A stretch of DNA of 64,000 bases from assembly GCA_964529305.1 (NCBI GenBank), contig CAZGUX010000048.1, positions 1 through 64,000 on the forward strand. The letters run 5' to 3'. This stretch comes from CAZGUX01 sp964529305. Its GTDB lineage: Bacteria > Acidobacteriota > Terriglobia > Bryobacterales > Bryobacteraceae. Every line of letters starts with the position of its first letter. Positions within the stretch are counted from its first letter, which is position 1. Positions 1 to 7,759 of the stretch are shown here, one piece after another. Both the position numbers and the translations under genes were made by a program. Below the pieces are notes generated by a model, which was not told where the DNA came from, searched no databases, and saw only the letters and a list, made by a program, of their open reading frames with translations.

Positions 1-257
1 AGCGCGCGAACCGGCGAGCCCGTGTGGGTCCAGTCCCCACGTTCAACCAGCATTTTCCAAACCCAATGATGGCAGGAAAAACGCGTCATGAATATACTCT
101 GCTACTTGGAGAATTCCATCAAGGTGAACCACTAGATCCACCCATCATTTCCCTCTACTCCGTCATCCCGAATTGCATCTATCTTCTTGTTTCTATTAGC
201 CCGCGAATCTCACACTGGCAATGAGCTCTCATCTCTCGGCTCGAATAAGGCAAACCA

Positions 258-1598
258 ATGTGGAAACGACTTCGCGAGTTCCTGACTGTCCGTGACAGCC
301 GGTTTGAAGATCTCGACTCCAGCAACGCAAAGGTCGTCGTATTTCGAGATTTTAGCGCAGGTTTAGTCACGGCCATGACGGCCATCCCCATGGCGATGGG
401 CTTCGCCATGGCGATGGGGTTGCGCCCAGAACAGGGTATCATCGCCGGCGCCATCGCCTGCCTCGTCGGGCGTACCTGGGGCGGGTCCAAATATCAGGTT
501 TACGGCCCCACCGCCGCGTTCATTCCCCTCATCTATGCGGTGATGCAGAAGTACGACCACGGCTTCCTGGTGGCGGTCTCCATCATTGCCGGCGTGGTGC
601 TCTGCCTGCTTGGACTCCTCGGCATGGGCCGGGTGGCCAAACACGTACCCAATTCCATTGTCGTCGGCTTCACGGTGGGAATCGGCGTCACGATTGCCGC
701 CACCACCTTGTACGATGTGGTGGGTATCCAAGCGGCAGGAGGGCCGAACCTCATCACCAAGCTTTCCGGCGTGGTTGAGAACATCGGCTTGCTCAACGGA
801 TTCGCTCTGGCCATTGGCTTGATGACTTTCTTCATTACGCGCCTCCTCCTGCGGCTCTCCACTTTCATTCCGGCGCCTCTCATTGCGGTGGGGGTGGCAA
901 CGGCTCTCTCGAGCACTGTTTGGGCTGCCCAGGGCCTCACCCTGATCAGCACCAAGTACGGCAACATCCCCACCGACTTTTTTGTCTTCACCCCACCCCG
1001 CCTGCCCGAAATGACCCTCCAGGTCTGGATGGACGTGATTTACTTTGTCATCGCCATCGTCTTTGTCTCCGGTGTCGAAAGCTTGCTCTGTTCGTCCATG
1101 GCCGATCGCCTGGCGGGAAACCGTAAGACGCCCTTCAATCCCGATAAGGAATTCTGGGGGCAAGGTATGGTGCAGATCATCACGCCCCTCATTAACGGCT
1201 TCCCCTGCACCGGCGCCCTCGCCCGGACGGCGACCAGCATTCGCGCCGGCGCGGTCACGCCGCTGGCCGGTTACTTCAAGTTCGCCCTGAAGCTCGGAAT
1301 GGCCCTGTTCCTTGCCCACTGGTTGGAAATGGTGCCGATGGCGTGCATCGGGGGAGTGATGTTGTGGGTTGCAAGCAATATGATCAATGTCAAGGAGATG
1401 AAGCACGTGTGGGCCAGCAGCCGCTTCCACGCCGGCCTGATGACGTACACCGCCGTCATGGTCCCGGTCACCGACTTCCTCACCGGGGTCCTCACGGCGC
1501 TGGTGATCTACTTTGTTCTCAGGCCCTTCTTTGAAAAGCCGCCGGTGCCGGCCACCCCTGTTGGCCAACCGGCCCCGGTAACCGCCCAATCCAACTAA
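258..1598 (+). CDS. SulP-family anion permease without STAS domain
   Basis: Inner-membrane transporter of the SulP/SLC26 family, expected to move sulfate, bicarbonate or a similar anion. The 446-residue protein is almost wholly hydrophobic with about 10-12 membrane segments. The N-terminal part shows the SulP-type stretch AGLVTAMTAIPMAMGFAMA followed by YGPTAAFIPL near residues 80-90, and a conserved core ending at FPCTGALARTATSIRAGA (about 315-332). It stops at about residue 430 after the last membrane span, so the cytoplasmic STAS domain common in the family is absent. The next gene, a Usp protein, starts 13 bases after the stop, suggesting one transcript. The substrate cannot be read from sequence. 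Confidence 0.85.
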   Translation: MWKRLREFLTVRDSRFEDLDSSNAKVVVFRDFSAGLVTAMTAIPMAMGFAMAMGLRPEQGIIAGAIACLVGRTWGGSKYQVYGPTAAFIPLIYAVMQKYDHGFLVAVSIIAGVVLCLLGLLGMGRVAKHVPNSIVVGFTVGIGVTIAATTLYDVVGIQAAGGPNLITKLSGVVENIGLLNGFALAIGLMTFFITRLLLRLSTFIPAPLIAVGVATALSSTVWAAQGLTLISTKYGNIPTDFFVFTPPRLPEMTLQVWMDVIYFVIAIVFVSGVESLLCSSMADRLAGNRKTPFNPDKEFWGQGMVQIITPLINGFPCTGALARTATSIRAGAVTPLAGYFKFALKLGMALFLAHWLEMVPMACIGGVMLWVASNMINVKEMKHVWASSRFHAGLMTYTAVMVPVTDFLTGVLTALVIYFVLRPFFEKPPVPATPVGQPAPVTAQSN

Positions 1599-1611
1599 GC
1601 GAGCCCGTCCC

Positions 1612-2397
1612 ATGTTCGAGCGAATCATTGTCATGGCCGCCGATGCGGAGGCCGATGCGCACCTCCGGCGCGCCGCCGGGAAGCTGCTGGCGAGCGGCGG
1701 CAAAATCACCAACGTCCGCGTGGACCTGAGGCGGCCCGGAGAATCCGTCGACGAATTGCTCGAGTCGGCCGCCCGGGAAGATGCCGATCTCGTCGTGCTC
1801 GGCGCCAGAAGCCATGCGACCGCGCGCCGCGTGGCCATGTTCGCGCCCTGCTCGGTCCTGATGGTGCCCGACGGCGTCGAGTTGGATATCGAACGAATTC
1901 TCGTCCCCGTGGACTTCTCACCGACCTCCGCGGATGCGATTCGCGCGGGCGCTCGCCTGGCGGACGCCATTCGGGGCGCCTCTGCCTGGGTCGTGACCGT
2001 CGAAACCGATGAGGAGCCCTGGCTGGACTGGGAGGATCAGCCCTCGCACCGCCGCGACCGGCTGATGGCCTTTGTCTCCGATAGCACGGGCGGCGAATCG
2101 CTCGATTGCCTCGTGGAGCCTGCCGCTGCCGTTCCCGGCGTCCCCCCGGATGGAGGTCCCACCGCGGCCTCGATCGTCTCCGTCGCTCACCGCATCGGTG
2201 CGTCGCTCATCGTCATTGGCACCCGGGGCCGCACCAAGGCCGCCGCGATTCTCCTCGGCAGCGTGACGGAGCGCGTGGTCCACGCCTCCCCCATCCCGGT
2301 GTTGACCGTCAGACACCACCACGGTGAGAAGCTCGGATTCCTGCAGGGTCTGGTCGAACGCTTAGGCCGGCCGGCCCCTCCTCTCGTCGCCGGTTGA
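1612..2397 (+). CDS. Universal stress protein, tandem UspA domains
   Basis: Cytoplasmic UspA-superfamily protein of 261 residues. The N-terminal half (1-90) is a shortened, degenerate Usp domain (ADLVVLGARSHATARR). The C-terminal half (about 92-235) is complete: it opens with DIERILVPVDFSPTSADAI and ends with the ATP-binding signature GTRGRTKAAAILLGSVTERV, which matches G-2x-G-9x-G-S/T. ATP-binding Usp proteins are generally linked to stress survival. It follows the SulP permease by 13 bases and overlaps a possible TTG start of the small gene downstream, so the three probably form one operon. The specific role is unknown. Confidence 0.85.
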   Translation: MFERIIVMAADAEADAHLRRAAGKLLASGGKITNVRVDLRRPGESVDELLESAAREDADLVVLGARSHATARRVAMFAPCSVLMVPDGVELDIERILVPVDFSPTSADAIRAGARLADAIRGASAWVVTVETDEEPWLDWEDQPSHRRDRLMAFVSDSTGGESLDCLVEPAAAVPGVPPDGGPTAASIVSVAHRIGASLIVIGTRGRTKAAAILLGSVTERVVHASPIPVLTVRHHHGEKLGFLQGLVERLGRPAPPLVAG

Positions 2398-2435
2398 CAT
2401 TTGTGGGCCCTGATCGCGATTCCTCGGAGGAACTC

Positions 2436-2666
2436 ATGGAGCGTAGGCATGGATTGGACGCATTCGCTTACTTGCACGACGCAGCCGCCCAGTGGGGCGC
2501 GGAATCGGAGGCGCGCGCCGCCGCCGGGGCGTCGACGCCCTCTACCGCGGAACCCCCGGACGCGTCTCTCACGCCCTCCCCGGCGCCGGCAGGCCCGGCA
2601 GTAGAACGTCCCATGCGTCCTTTCCAACGCCTGACCCGCCTCCTCTTTGCGCTGCGCACCAGTTGA
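2436..2666 (+). CDS. Small hypothetical protein, Ala/Pro-rich
   Basis: Unrecognised 76-residue protein. An in-frame TTG at 2394 would make it longer and overlap the Usp stop, but ATG 2436 has a clear ribosome binding site (CGGAGG, 2425-2430, five bases upstream), so that start is preferred. The N-terminus is charged (MERRHGLDAFAYLHDAAAQW), followed by a low-complexity Ala/Pro/Ser stretch and a basic tail. There is no signal peptide or membrane segment. It is probably co-transcribed with the Usp gene; function unknown. Confidence 0.5.
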   Translation: MERRHGLDAFAYLHDAAAQWGAESEARAAAGASTPSTAEPPDASLTPSPAPAGPAVERPMRPFQRLTRLLFALRTS

Positions 2667-2832
2667 CCGCGCCCGGCGGCTGGCGCATCGGCTTCCACCC
2701 CGTCCGGTCCAGAGCCAGTTCCTCAGCCGCCGTCAGCGCCAGTCCGCCGAACGCGGTCCAAGGGGTAGCTACTGGCGCTGCCAGGAAGCTCTCTGCGAAC
2801 GCACGATCACGGGCCGGATCGGCGAAGTCGCG

Positions 2833-4695
2833 TCACCACGGTTGCGCGTAACTCGGCCGGTTGACAAACCGGCGCGTCCCCAGTTCCAACCGAATGGACG
2901 TCGCGGGCGGTAGTTCCACGGTCAGCCATTTCCCTTTTTGCGGAGACGTGAACTCGTGCTCGCCGTACGCCCCGGCCTGCAGGATCACGCGGCGCGCCCG
3001 AAGCGGGCTGATGTTGACCAACTGCACAACCGTCAAATCCGCGGTCAGTTTCTCGATCAGGGCCGCGACGTCTTCCGGCAGTCCGGGGCGCTTGCGGGCG
3101 GGGTCGTAATAGCGCACCCGCGCCATCAGCAGGCCGCCGTTGAAGGACATGTGCGGAGCGCCCGTGGTCATCTGCGCGAGACCGTTCGTGAACACGGGGT
3201 TCTGCTCGGTCGCCGTCTGGCTGGCCCATTCGTGCTGAAATTTCCCGGAGCGAATCCGATCCAGGTTGCGGCTCATCTGGCGGAACTCGGCGCCGAGCAC
3301 CTTCTCCGGCCAATCCGGGTTGTCCCCCGCCAGGTAGAGCAGGTGCGGAGCCTCGTTATGGCGGTTCTGGTTCCGGTGCGAGATGTCGTCCGCCACCTCG
3401 CGCCAGTTCACCGGCTTGCCGTCCGGCCTCCACGCTTCCTCCCCAGGCTTGGGCGGGTTCGGGCTTTCGGCGTATGCGTACGGGCGCGGCCCGCTGCGCG
3501 CGTTCTTCAGCACGCGCTGGATGCGGTCCCAATCGCCCGCCTCCATCGAGAGATGCCACAGGTGGCTGAGAATGTGCGGTTCGAGCGGGCGGAAATCTTC
3601 CCAGCCGTTCGGGCCCATCCGATAGGGAACCAGCAGAGTGCCGTCGACGACGCGCGCGCGGCTCAACAGCACGTCCGCCTGCGACCGCAGCAAGTCCAGG
3701 TACTTTGTGTCGCCGCTCACCAGGTAGGCCGATTCGGCCGCGGTGATCAAGGCGTTGAACAGGATCTCGACCGAATAGCGGCTGTTCCACCCGAATAGCC
3801 CGCCCCACCACTGGCCCTGGCGGTACTCACCGATTTTGCCGCCTAGTCCGACGTTGTCGGGGATGATGCCCTGATTCGCCCGGATGCGCTCCATCCACGC
3901 GCCGGTGTAGTCGAGGACCCAGCGCTTGTACTTCTCGTCGCCGGTGAGCAGGTACGCGTGAGCGATCAGCCCCGTCACCGCGAGGTTGGACGGAACATCG
4001 CCGCGGCAGATCACCTGGTTGTAGAGCTTTTGCCACTCGGCCACCCGCGCCTCATCTACCTGTTTCACCATTGGGTACAGGCTGGCATGTCCGTAGATCA
4101 AAACATAACGGCCGTCCTGCTCGAACGACGGACCCTCGCTGCCGGTCCAGGGCGAGCGCAGGATGCGGTGGACGGGATCGTAGTTGGGCGCGGCCGGGTC
4201 CTCGTTCAAGTAGAATCCGGCGAACCGGCGCGCGCGGGCCAGGTTCTCCGGAATTGCCGGGTCGGCCAGGGCGGCGTTCTGCAGGCTGACGTAGCCCTCG
4301 CTCAGGTGGAGCATGTCGTAGTGCTTGACAAACTCCAGCCTCACGGCGTTCTTCTCGTAGGTCCATCGGCGGGTGGTCGCGTTCCAGGCCTCCGTGCCTT
4401 TGTCGAACACCGCGCGGCGGCCGCCGAGCGCATAGAACAGAGGCCAATTGCCGAAGGTCTCGTAATCGTCGTCGATCTTGCCGCTCTGTTTGAGAGCCCC
4501 ACCGGGCAGGGTGAACGCGCGCCAGAACTCCTCCGCGGCCTCGTCCATGGAAGTGATGAGGTGGCGCTGCAGAACGGCCCAACCCGGAGGGGCGGTCCGT
4601 TCGGTGGCGCGGATCACCGGCGCCTCGGTTTGCCCGGATACGAGCAGGGAGCAGAAAGCGGCCAACACCAGGACGCGAATCATCGGCAGGTTCAT
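2833..4695 (-). CDS. Secreted protein, probable alpha/alpha-toroid fold
   Basis: Unrecognised 620-residue exported protein. It starts with a Sec signal (MNLPMIRVLVLAAFCSLLVSG). The body is rich in Trp, Tyr and His, with repeated helical-hairpin-like segments such as GLIAHAYLLTGDEKYKRWVLDY, AESAYLVSGDTKYLDLLRSQ (residues about 250-360), a pattern usual in alpha/alpha-barrel glycoside hydrolases, lyases and terpene-cyclase-like folds. Acidic and aromatic patches (EGPSFEQDGRY, WWGGLFGWNSRY) could line an active cleft. The last ~90 residues look like a beta-rich cap. A role in polysaccharide breakdown is inference only; no catalytic signature of a named family is evident. It converges on the small gene ending at 2666, 166 bases away, with no clear terminator. 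Confidence 0.6.
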   Translation of the reverse strand: MNLPMIRVLVLAAFCSLLVSGQTEAPVIRATERTAPPGWAVLQRHLITSMDEAAEEFWRAFTLPGGALKQSGKIDDDYETFGNWPLFYALGGRRAVFDKGTEAWNATTRRWTYEKNAVRLEFVKHYDMLHLSEGYVSLQNAALADPAIPENLARARRFAGFYLNEDPAAPNYDPVHRILRSPWTGSEGPSFEQDGRYVLIYGHASLYPMVKQVDEARVAEWQKLYNQVICRGDVPSNLAVTGLIAHAYLLTGDEKYKRWVLDYTGAWMERIRANQGIIPDNVGLGGKIGEYRQGQWWGGLFGWNSRYSVEILFNALITAAESAYLVSGDTKYLDLLRSQADVLLSRARVVDGTLLVPYRMGPNGWEDFRPLEPHILSHLWHLSMEAGDWDRIQRVLKNARSGPRPYAYAESPNPPKPGEEAWRPDGKPVNWREVADDISHRNQNRHNEAPHLLYLAGDNPDWPEKVLGAEFRQMSRNLDRIRSGKFQHEWASQTATEQNPVFTNGLAQMTTGAPHMSFNGGLLMARVRYYDPARKRPGLPEDVAALIEKLTADLTVVQLVNISPLRARRVILQAGAYGEHEFTSPQKGKWLTVELPPATSIRLELGTRRFVNRPSYAQPW

Positions 4696-4738
4696 CCGCG
4701 TTCAGTGTAGTCAATCGCGCGCGCCCAGGGCAGCCCCG

Positions 4739-6499
4739 CTAGCGCTTCGTACGGCGACGCCTCTTGCCGTCGGAATCGGGAAACAAGTCCTTGAGCTCCG
4801 GATGCCGCTTCCAGTTGAAGATCGTGGCTCGTGCCAGCCCGAGTTCCTGTGCCATTTTCGCCGGACCGTCCTCTTTGGCGAGAGTCTCCCGGCTGAGCCA
4901 GATGACGCGCTTCTTGACCTCGGTATCGACGAAATCGGCGATGTAGGGCCAAACGTCCACGTTTTTCTCACGCCCAGCCGTCATCAGATCCTTGACGTTG
5001 AGATTCAGTTCCGGCCCCAGGGATGTCCGCAGCTCACGTTTCGCTACTTCCGACAGGCCCTGAATCCACCCGTGTTCGGAGTCCTTTGCCAAGAGTTCCG
5101 CGCGATCGTAGTGGACTGCTGCCTTTAGGGGCTGGCCGATTTTCGAGTACAGGCGTGACAGGTGAAGGTGCGCGGCAGCGCGGTCAATGACCCTCACATC
5201 ATCAGCTTTGATCACTTCGCCGAACGCGTTCTCCGCGTCCCGAATCCAGCCGGTATCCCCTGATCCTCGAACCTGTTCGGCCCAAGCCATACCCTTTGCG
5301 ACCGTGGCCCAGCCGTGCGCGCCACGGGGAAGATCGTGGAACATGCCAATTGCTTGCTGAGCGAAGTCCACAGCGGCGGTGAAGTCACGCAGCGCCGTGC
5401 GCACAAGGCTGTGGGCCACCTTGATTCCATAGTCGAGCAAGGGATCGTGATAGCCAGCGTAGGAGGGATGTCCACTCAGCGACTCCGCTCGTTCGTTGAG
5501 GCGCTTCGCCTCTTCCAGATGGAGCCGGTACTTTGACGTTTCACCATCGGCCGGAACCCGGTTGTACTGAGATAGCGCCCGTTGGTGATAAACCCGGGCC
5601 AAATGAAGGCGATGTTGCGGAATGTCCTCGCCATCGCCACCCCCAAGCAGCCTTTCGGCTTCCTGGAGTTCGATATCGGCCGCGTCCAGGTCGTTCTGCG
5701 ACCGGAGCGCTGTGCCCATCAGCATATGTGCGTAGCCTCGCCGATGAAAGTCTCCGCTCCCGCGGGACAAAGGTACAGCCACGCTCAACAACTGAAGGGA
5801 GTCGAGGATCCTACCTTCGATCTGCCGAAGTTGACCGAGGCCGAACCCCAGGCAGGCGGAGAGTACATAGTTCCCAGCAGATGCCTGCCGTTGGCGCTCG
5901 CGGACCCTGACGTCCTCATCATTGGACTCCTCTGCCTTCTGGAGCTTCTCTCTCAAAGTGCGATCGGCAACCTTCAAAGCGAGCTTAAAGTCCTTTTCCG
6001 CTTCCGTGAATGCGTAACTTGATGTGTGGATCCGACCGCGCCAAAAATAGAGCAGCGACTGGATGTGTTGGCTGCTGAGCGCTTCTCCCTTGTTGGCATC
6101 AATCAGTTTGATCGTGCTTTCGAGCAGCGCGAGCGCATCTTTCTGCCCGCCCTTCCGACGGAACTGGGAAAGTGCGCACTGAAGCAGCAACCAAGTGTGC
6201 GCTCGCACGAAATGGCGCGCGGGGTCTTTCTTTTGAACCTCACGCCCGAGGGCATCGAGCTGCGCTTTGCCGATCTCCGGGGTCGCCAACTCTCCCGCCT
6301 CGTCGTAAGCTCCCACCTGATCGTAGATTTCCGCTAGTATCGCCCGACTCTGCCACCCCAGCCAATCCGGCTGAACAGCCAGTTCCCGAAGCCGTTTCAA
6401 CGATTCCTGGTTCTGAAAAACCGGGATAAATGACCCGATCCGCACAAGCTGAATGGACGACTCGATGAACCTCTCATTCGCGGACTTGGAAGCCCTCAT
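4739..6499 (-). CDS. TPR-repeat protein with C-terminal helix-turn-helix
   Basis: A 586-residue cytoplasmic protein, not recognised as a named family. Residues about 20-480 are helical TPR-like repeats (LAEIYDQVGAYDEAGELA, LHLSRLYSKIGQPLKAAVHYDRAELLA). The C-terminus (about 550-586) holds a helix-turn-helix of Fis or homeodomain-like type, AKMAQELGLARATIFNWKRH, then a basic tail KRRRRTKR that could contact DNA. The layout fits a regulator whose TPR part senses a partner or peptide, but this is inference. GC content is visibly lower than in neighbours. It is divergent from three small unknown genes, with an AT-rich control region carrying two identical 9-mers between them; autoregulation is plausible. 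No enzyme motif is seen. Confidence 0.7.
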   Translation of the reverse strand: MRASKSANERFIESSIQLVRIGSFIPVFQNQESLKRLRELAVQPDWLGWQSRAILAEIYDQVGAYDEAGELATPEIGKAQLDALGREVQKKDPARHFVRAHTWLLLQCALSQFRRKGGQKDALALLESTIKLIDANKGEALSSQHIQSLLYFWRGRIHTSSYAFTEAEKDFKLALKVADRTLREKLQKAEESNDEDVRVRERQRQASAGNYVLSACLGFGLGQLRQIEGRILDSLQLLSVAVPLSRGSGDFHRRGYAHMLMGTALRSQNDLDAADIELQEAERLLGGGDGEDIPQHRLHLARVYHQRALSQYNRVPADGETSKYRLHLEEAKRLNERAESLSGHPSYAGYHDPLLDYGIKVAHSLVRTALRDFTAAVDFAQQAIGMFHDLPRGAHGWATVAKGMAWAEQVRGSGDTGWIRDAENAFGEVIKADDVRVIDRAAAHLHLSRLYSKIGQPLKAAVHYDRAELLAKDSEHGWIQGLSEVAKRELRTSLGPELNLNVKDLMTAGREKNVDVWPYIADFVDTEVKKRVIWLSRETLAKEDGPAKMAQELGLARATIFNWKRHPELKDLFPDSDGKRRRRTKR

Positions 6500-6581
6500 C
6501 AGGCGAACACTCCTTACGGGCGGTGGGCAAACGCATCCAGCCTGTGGCCATTAGTCCCAAACGGGCCCTTCACTCCATACT

Positions 6582-6622
6582 ATTAGACTATCATAGTTTT
6601 TTATATCTAATCAATTAGACTA
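6582..6622. repeat. Pair of direct 9-mers ATTAGACTA, possible operator
   Basis: Two exact copies of ATTAGACTA at 6582-6590 and 6614-6622, 32 bases start to start (about three helical turns), lie in a very AT-rich patch (about 6575-6660) unlike the rest of the window. Each is followed by a related ATCAT or CTATA sequence. They lie between the divergent starts of the TPR/HTH gene (6499) and the small gene at 6701. Spacing on the same DNA face suggests a cooperative protein-binding site, possibly for the TPR/HTH protein. Confidence 0.45.
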
Positions 6623-6666
6623 CTATACTGTACTTGTAAGAGATTGAAAAATAACCTAGTTAGGTA

Positions 6667-6694
6667 TTGACTGTCAGCATCATAGTGATACGAT
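6667..6694 (+). promoter_or_regulatory. Sigma-70-type promoter for the 6701 gene, leaderless
   Basis: TTGACT at 6667-6672 and TACGAT at 6689-6694 are separated by 16 bases. The expected transcription start falls at about 6700-6702, exactly at the ATG of the small gene at 6701, so the mRNA would have little or no 5' leader. No Shine-Dalgarno sequence precedes that ATG, which agrees with leaderless translation. Confidence 0.5.
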
Positions 6695-6700
6695 CTCTCT

Positions 6701-6928
6701 ATGACACATTCAAGACGCCCCCATGACCGAGGCGCTGCTGCTCGACGCCTCGAAACCCCAACCTCTCACGCTGCGACCCAGCAAACGCACGATAAGCTCA
6801 CCGACGAGCTCACCGACGAACAAATCGCCCTGGCAGCCTCCGACGAGGAGGTCGCCTACGCCCTGTTCGGCACCCACGTCCGGCAGCGGCTCTTGGAACT
6901 GATCACGCTTCGAGGTCTGGAGCGATAG
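6701..6928 (+). CDS. Small hypothetical protein (75 aa), possibly leaderless
   Basis: Unrecognised 75-residue polar protein. The N-terminal third is basic and disordered-looking (MTHSRRPHDRGAAARRLE). The C-terminal half is a probable helix pair (DELTDEQIALAASDEEVAYA ... RQRLLELITLRGLER). It contains a short acidic repeat DELTDELTDEQ. It is the first gene to the right of the AT-rich control region and faces the TPR/HTH gene. The ATG sits at the predicted transcription start. A small regulatory partner is possible but unproven. Confidence 0.45.
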   Translation: MTHSRRPHDRGAAARRLETPTSHAATQQTHDKLTDELTDEQIALAASDEEVAYALFGTHVRQRLLELITLRGLER

Positions 6929-7068
6929 GTCGAATGAGTGTCGCCCGGGATGTTCGGAATGCGCGCGACTCCCTTTCGACCGACGGAAGGGAGTCCGCCG
7001 CTGCGGCTACGGGCACTCTCGCGCGAATGCGCACGCGACTACAAATCCAAAGGAGAGGAGAACAAGCC

Positions 7069-7302
7069 ATGCAACCGTGTAAAGAGTACTGCCTCAACGA
7101 ACGCGCGCCTTTAGCAGCACTGGCTGAAAACGCCGAAATCGAAGTCGTCCAGGTCGAACCTCGCGACCGGGTGATCGTCCAGTTCCGCTGTCCTCACGGG
7201 GCCATGGGCCGCCGTTCGATCTCCTGGCGTGATGTGGATTGGGCGTGGCTGCTCGCCTTTATGGAGCGCCAGGGCGGCCTCGAGGGCGCACAGCGGTCGT
7301 GA
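7069..7302 (+). CDS. Small hypothetical protein (77 aa)
   Basis: Unrecognised 77-residue protein. The frame is open further upstream (to 6934), but ATG 7069 is preceded by an excellent ribosome binding site, AAGGAGAGGAG, about 8 bases away, so that start is chosen. The sequence has a Cys pair near the N-terminus (MQPCKEYC) and a third Cys in FRCPHGAMGRR, then a Trp-rich stretch (SWRDVDWAWLLAFMERQ). The Cys/His content hints at a small metal site, but this is weak. It follows the 6701 gene on the same strand. Confidence 0.5.
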   Translation: MQPCKEYCLNERAPLAALAENAEIEVVQVEPRDRVIVQFRCPHGAMGRRSISWRDVDWAWLLAFMERQGGLEGAQRS

Positions 7303-7379
7303 AGGAAGCAGACCCTGGGAACCAACGCCGACTAACGGACCGAATGTAGCTGCAACGTCAAATCGAAGGGCACAACGCT

Positions 7380-7610
7380 ATGACCGAAGAATTTGGATTA
7401 GCCATCCTTGCCGACTTGGTCGTCAAGGGCGCAAAGAAGATCGTCTCGATCGCCGTTTCCCCGAGAAGGAGGAACCAGCACGAGGAGTCACCAGTGCGGA
7501 TCGTGGAATTCCGCCACAAACTCACCAGAACTATCGCCACGACCACCGTCGAGCAGCGGGAAGTCATCACTGTTGACCAGAAGTCTTCCGCTGATGACCA
7601 GACAAACTGA
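7380..7610 (+). CDS. Small hypothetical protein (76 aa)
   Basis: Unrecognised 76-residue protein. The N-terminus could be a short amphipathic or membrane-associated helix (EEFGLAILADLVVKGAKKIV) followed by a basic, polar tail rich in Arg, Gln and Thr. A modest AAGGG ribosome binding site lies upstream. It is the third small plus-strand gene in this island and is followed by a strong hairpin at 7686-7718. No family is recognised, and it may be spurious. Confidence 0.3.
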   Translation: MTEEFGLAILADLVVKGAKKIVSIAVSPRRRNQHEESPVRIVEFRHKLTRTIATTTVEQREVITVDQKSSADDQTN

Positions 7611-7685
7611 TTCGCTATGCATCCCCACTTGCCGATGTCAGACATGGCCAGCAACCGGCCCACTGACCTACATCACTGTTCCGCC

Positions 7686-7718
7686 CGACGCGGCCGGAAA
7701 TCGAACCCGGCCGCGTCG
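7686..7718. terminator. Strong GC hairpin between convergent genes
   Basis: Perfect 12-bp inverted repeat CGACGCGGCCGG / CCGGCCGCGTCG with a 9-base loop (7698-7706). It lies between the small plus-strand gene ending at 7610 and the minus-strand gene ending at 7760. There is no following T-run on either strand, so it is a bidirectional transcription barrier or mRNA-stabilising hairpin rather than a classic intrinsic terminator. Confidence 0.5.
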
Positions 7719-7759
7719 CCCCTCAATTCCTGGGGGTACATCACTCTGCCTCGGCTGCC

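Noticed and set aside
20..50. Possible 3' end of a tRNA or tmRNA (GTGGG stem, 7-base loop, then GTTCAACCA).
   Set aside because: The loop TCCAGTC lacks the invariant T-loop bases and the acceptor length does not fit a CCA end.
363..1970. Long minus-strand open frame (535 codons) opposite SulP and Usp genes.
   Set aside because: Composition is that of an antisense shadow of GC-rich coding DNA (His/Arg/Gly-rich, no domain); the plus-strand genes have clear family motifs.
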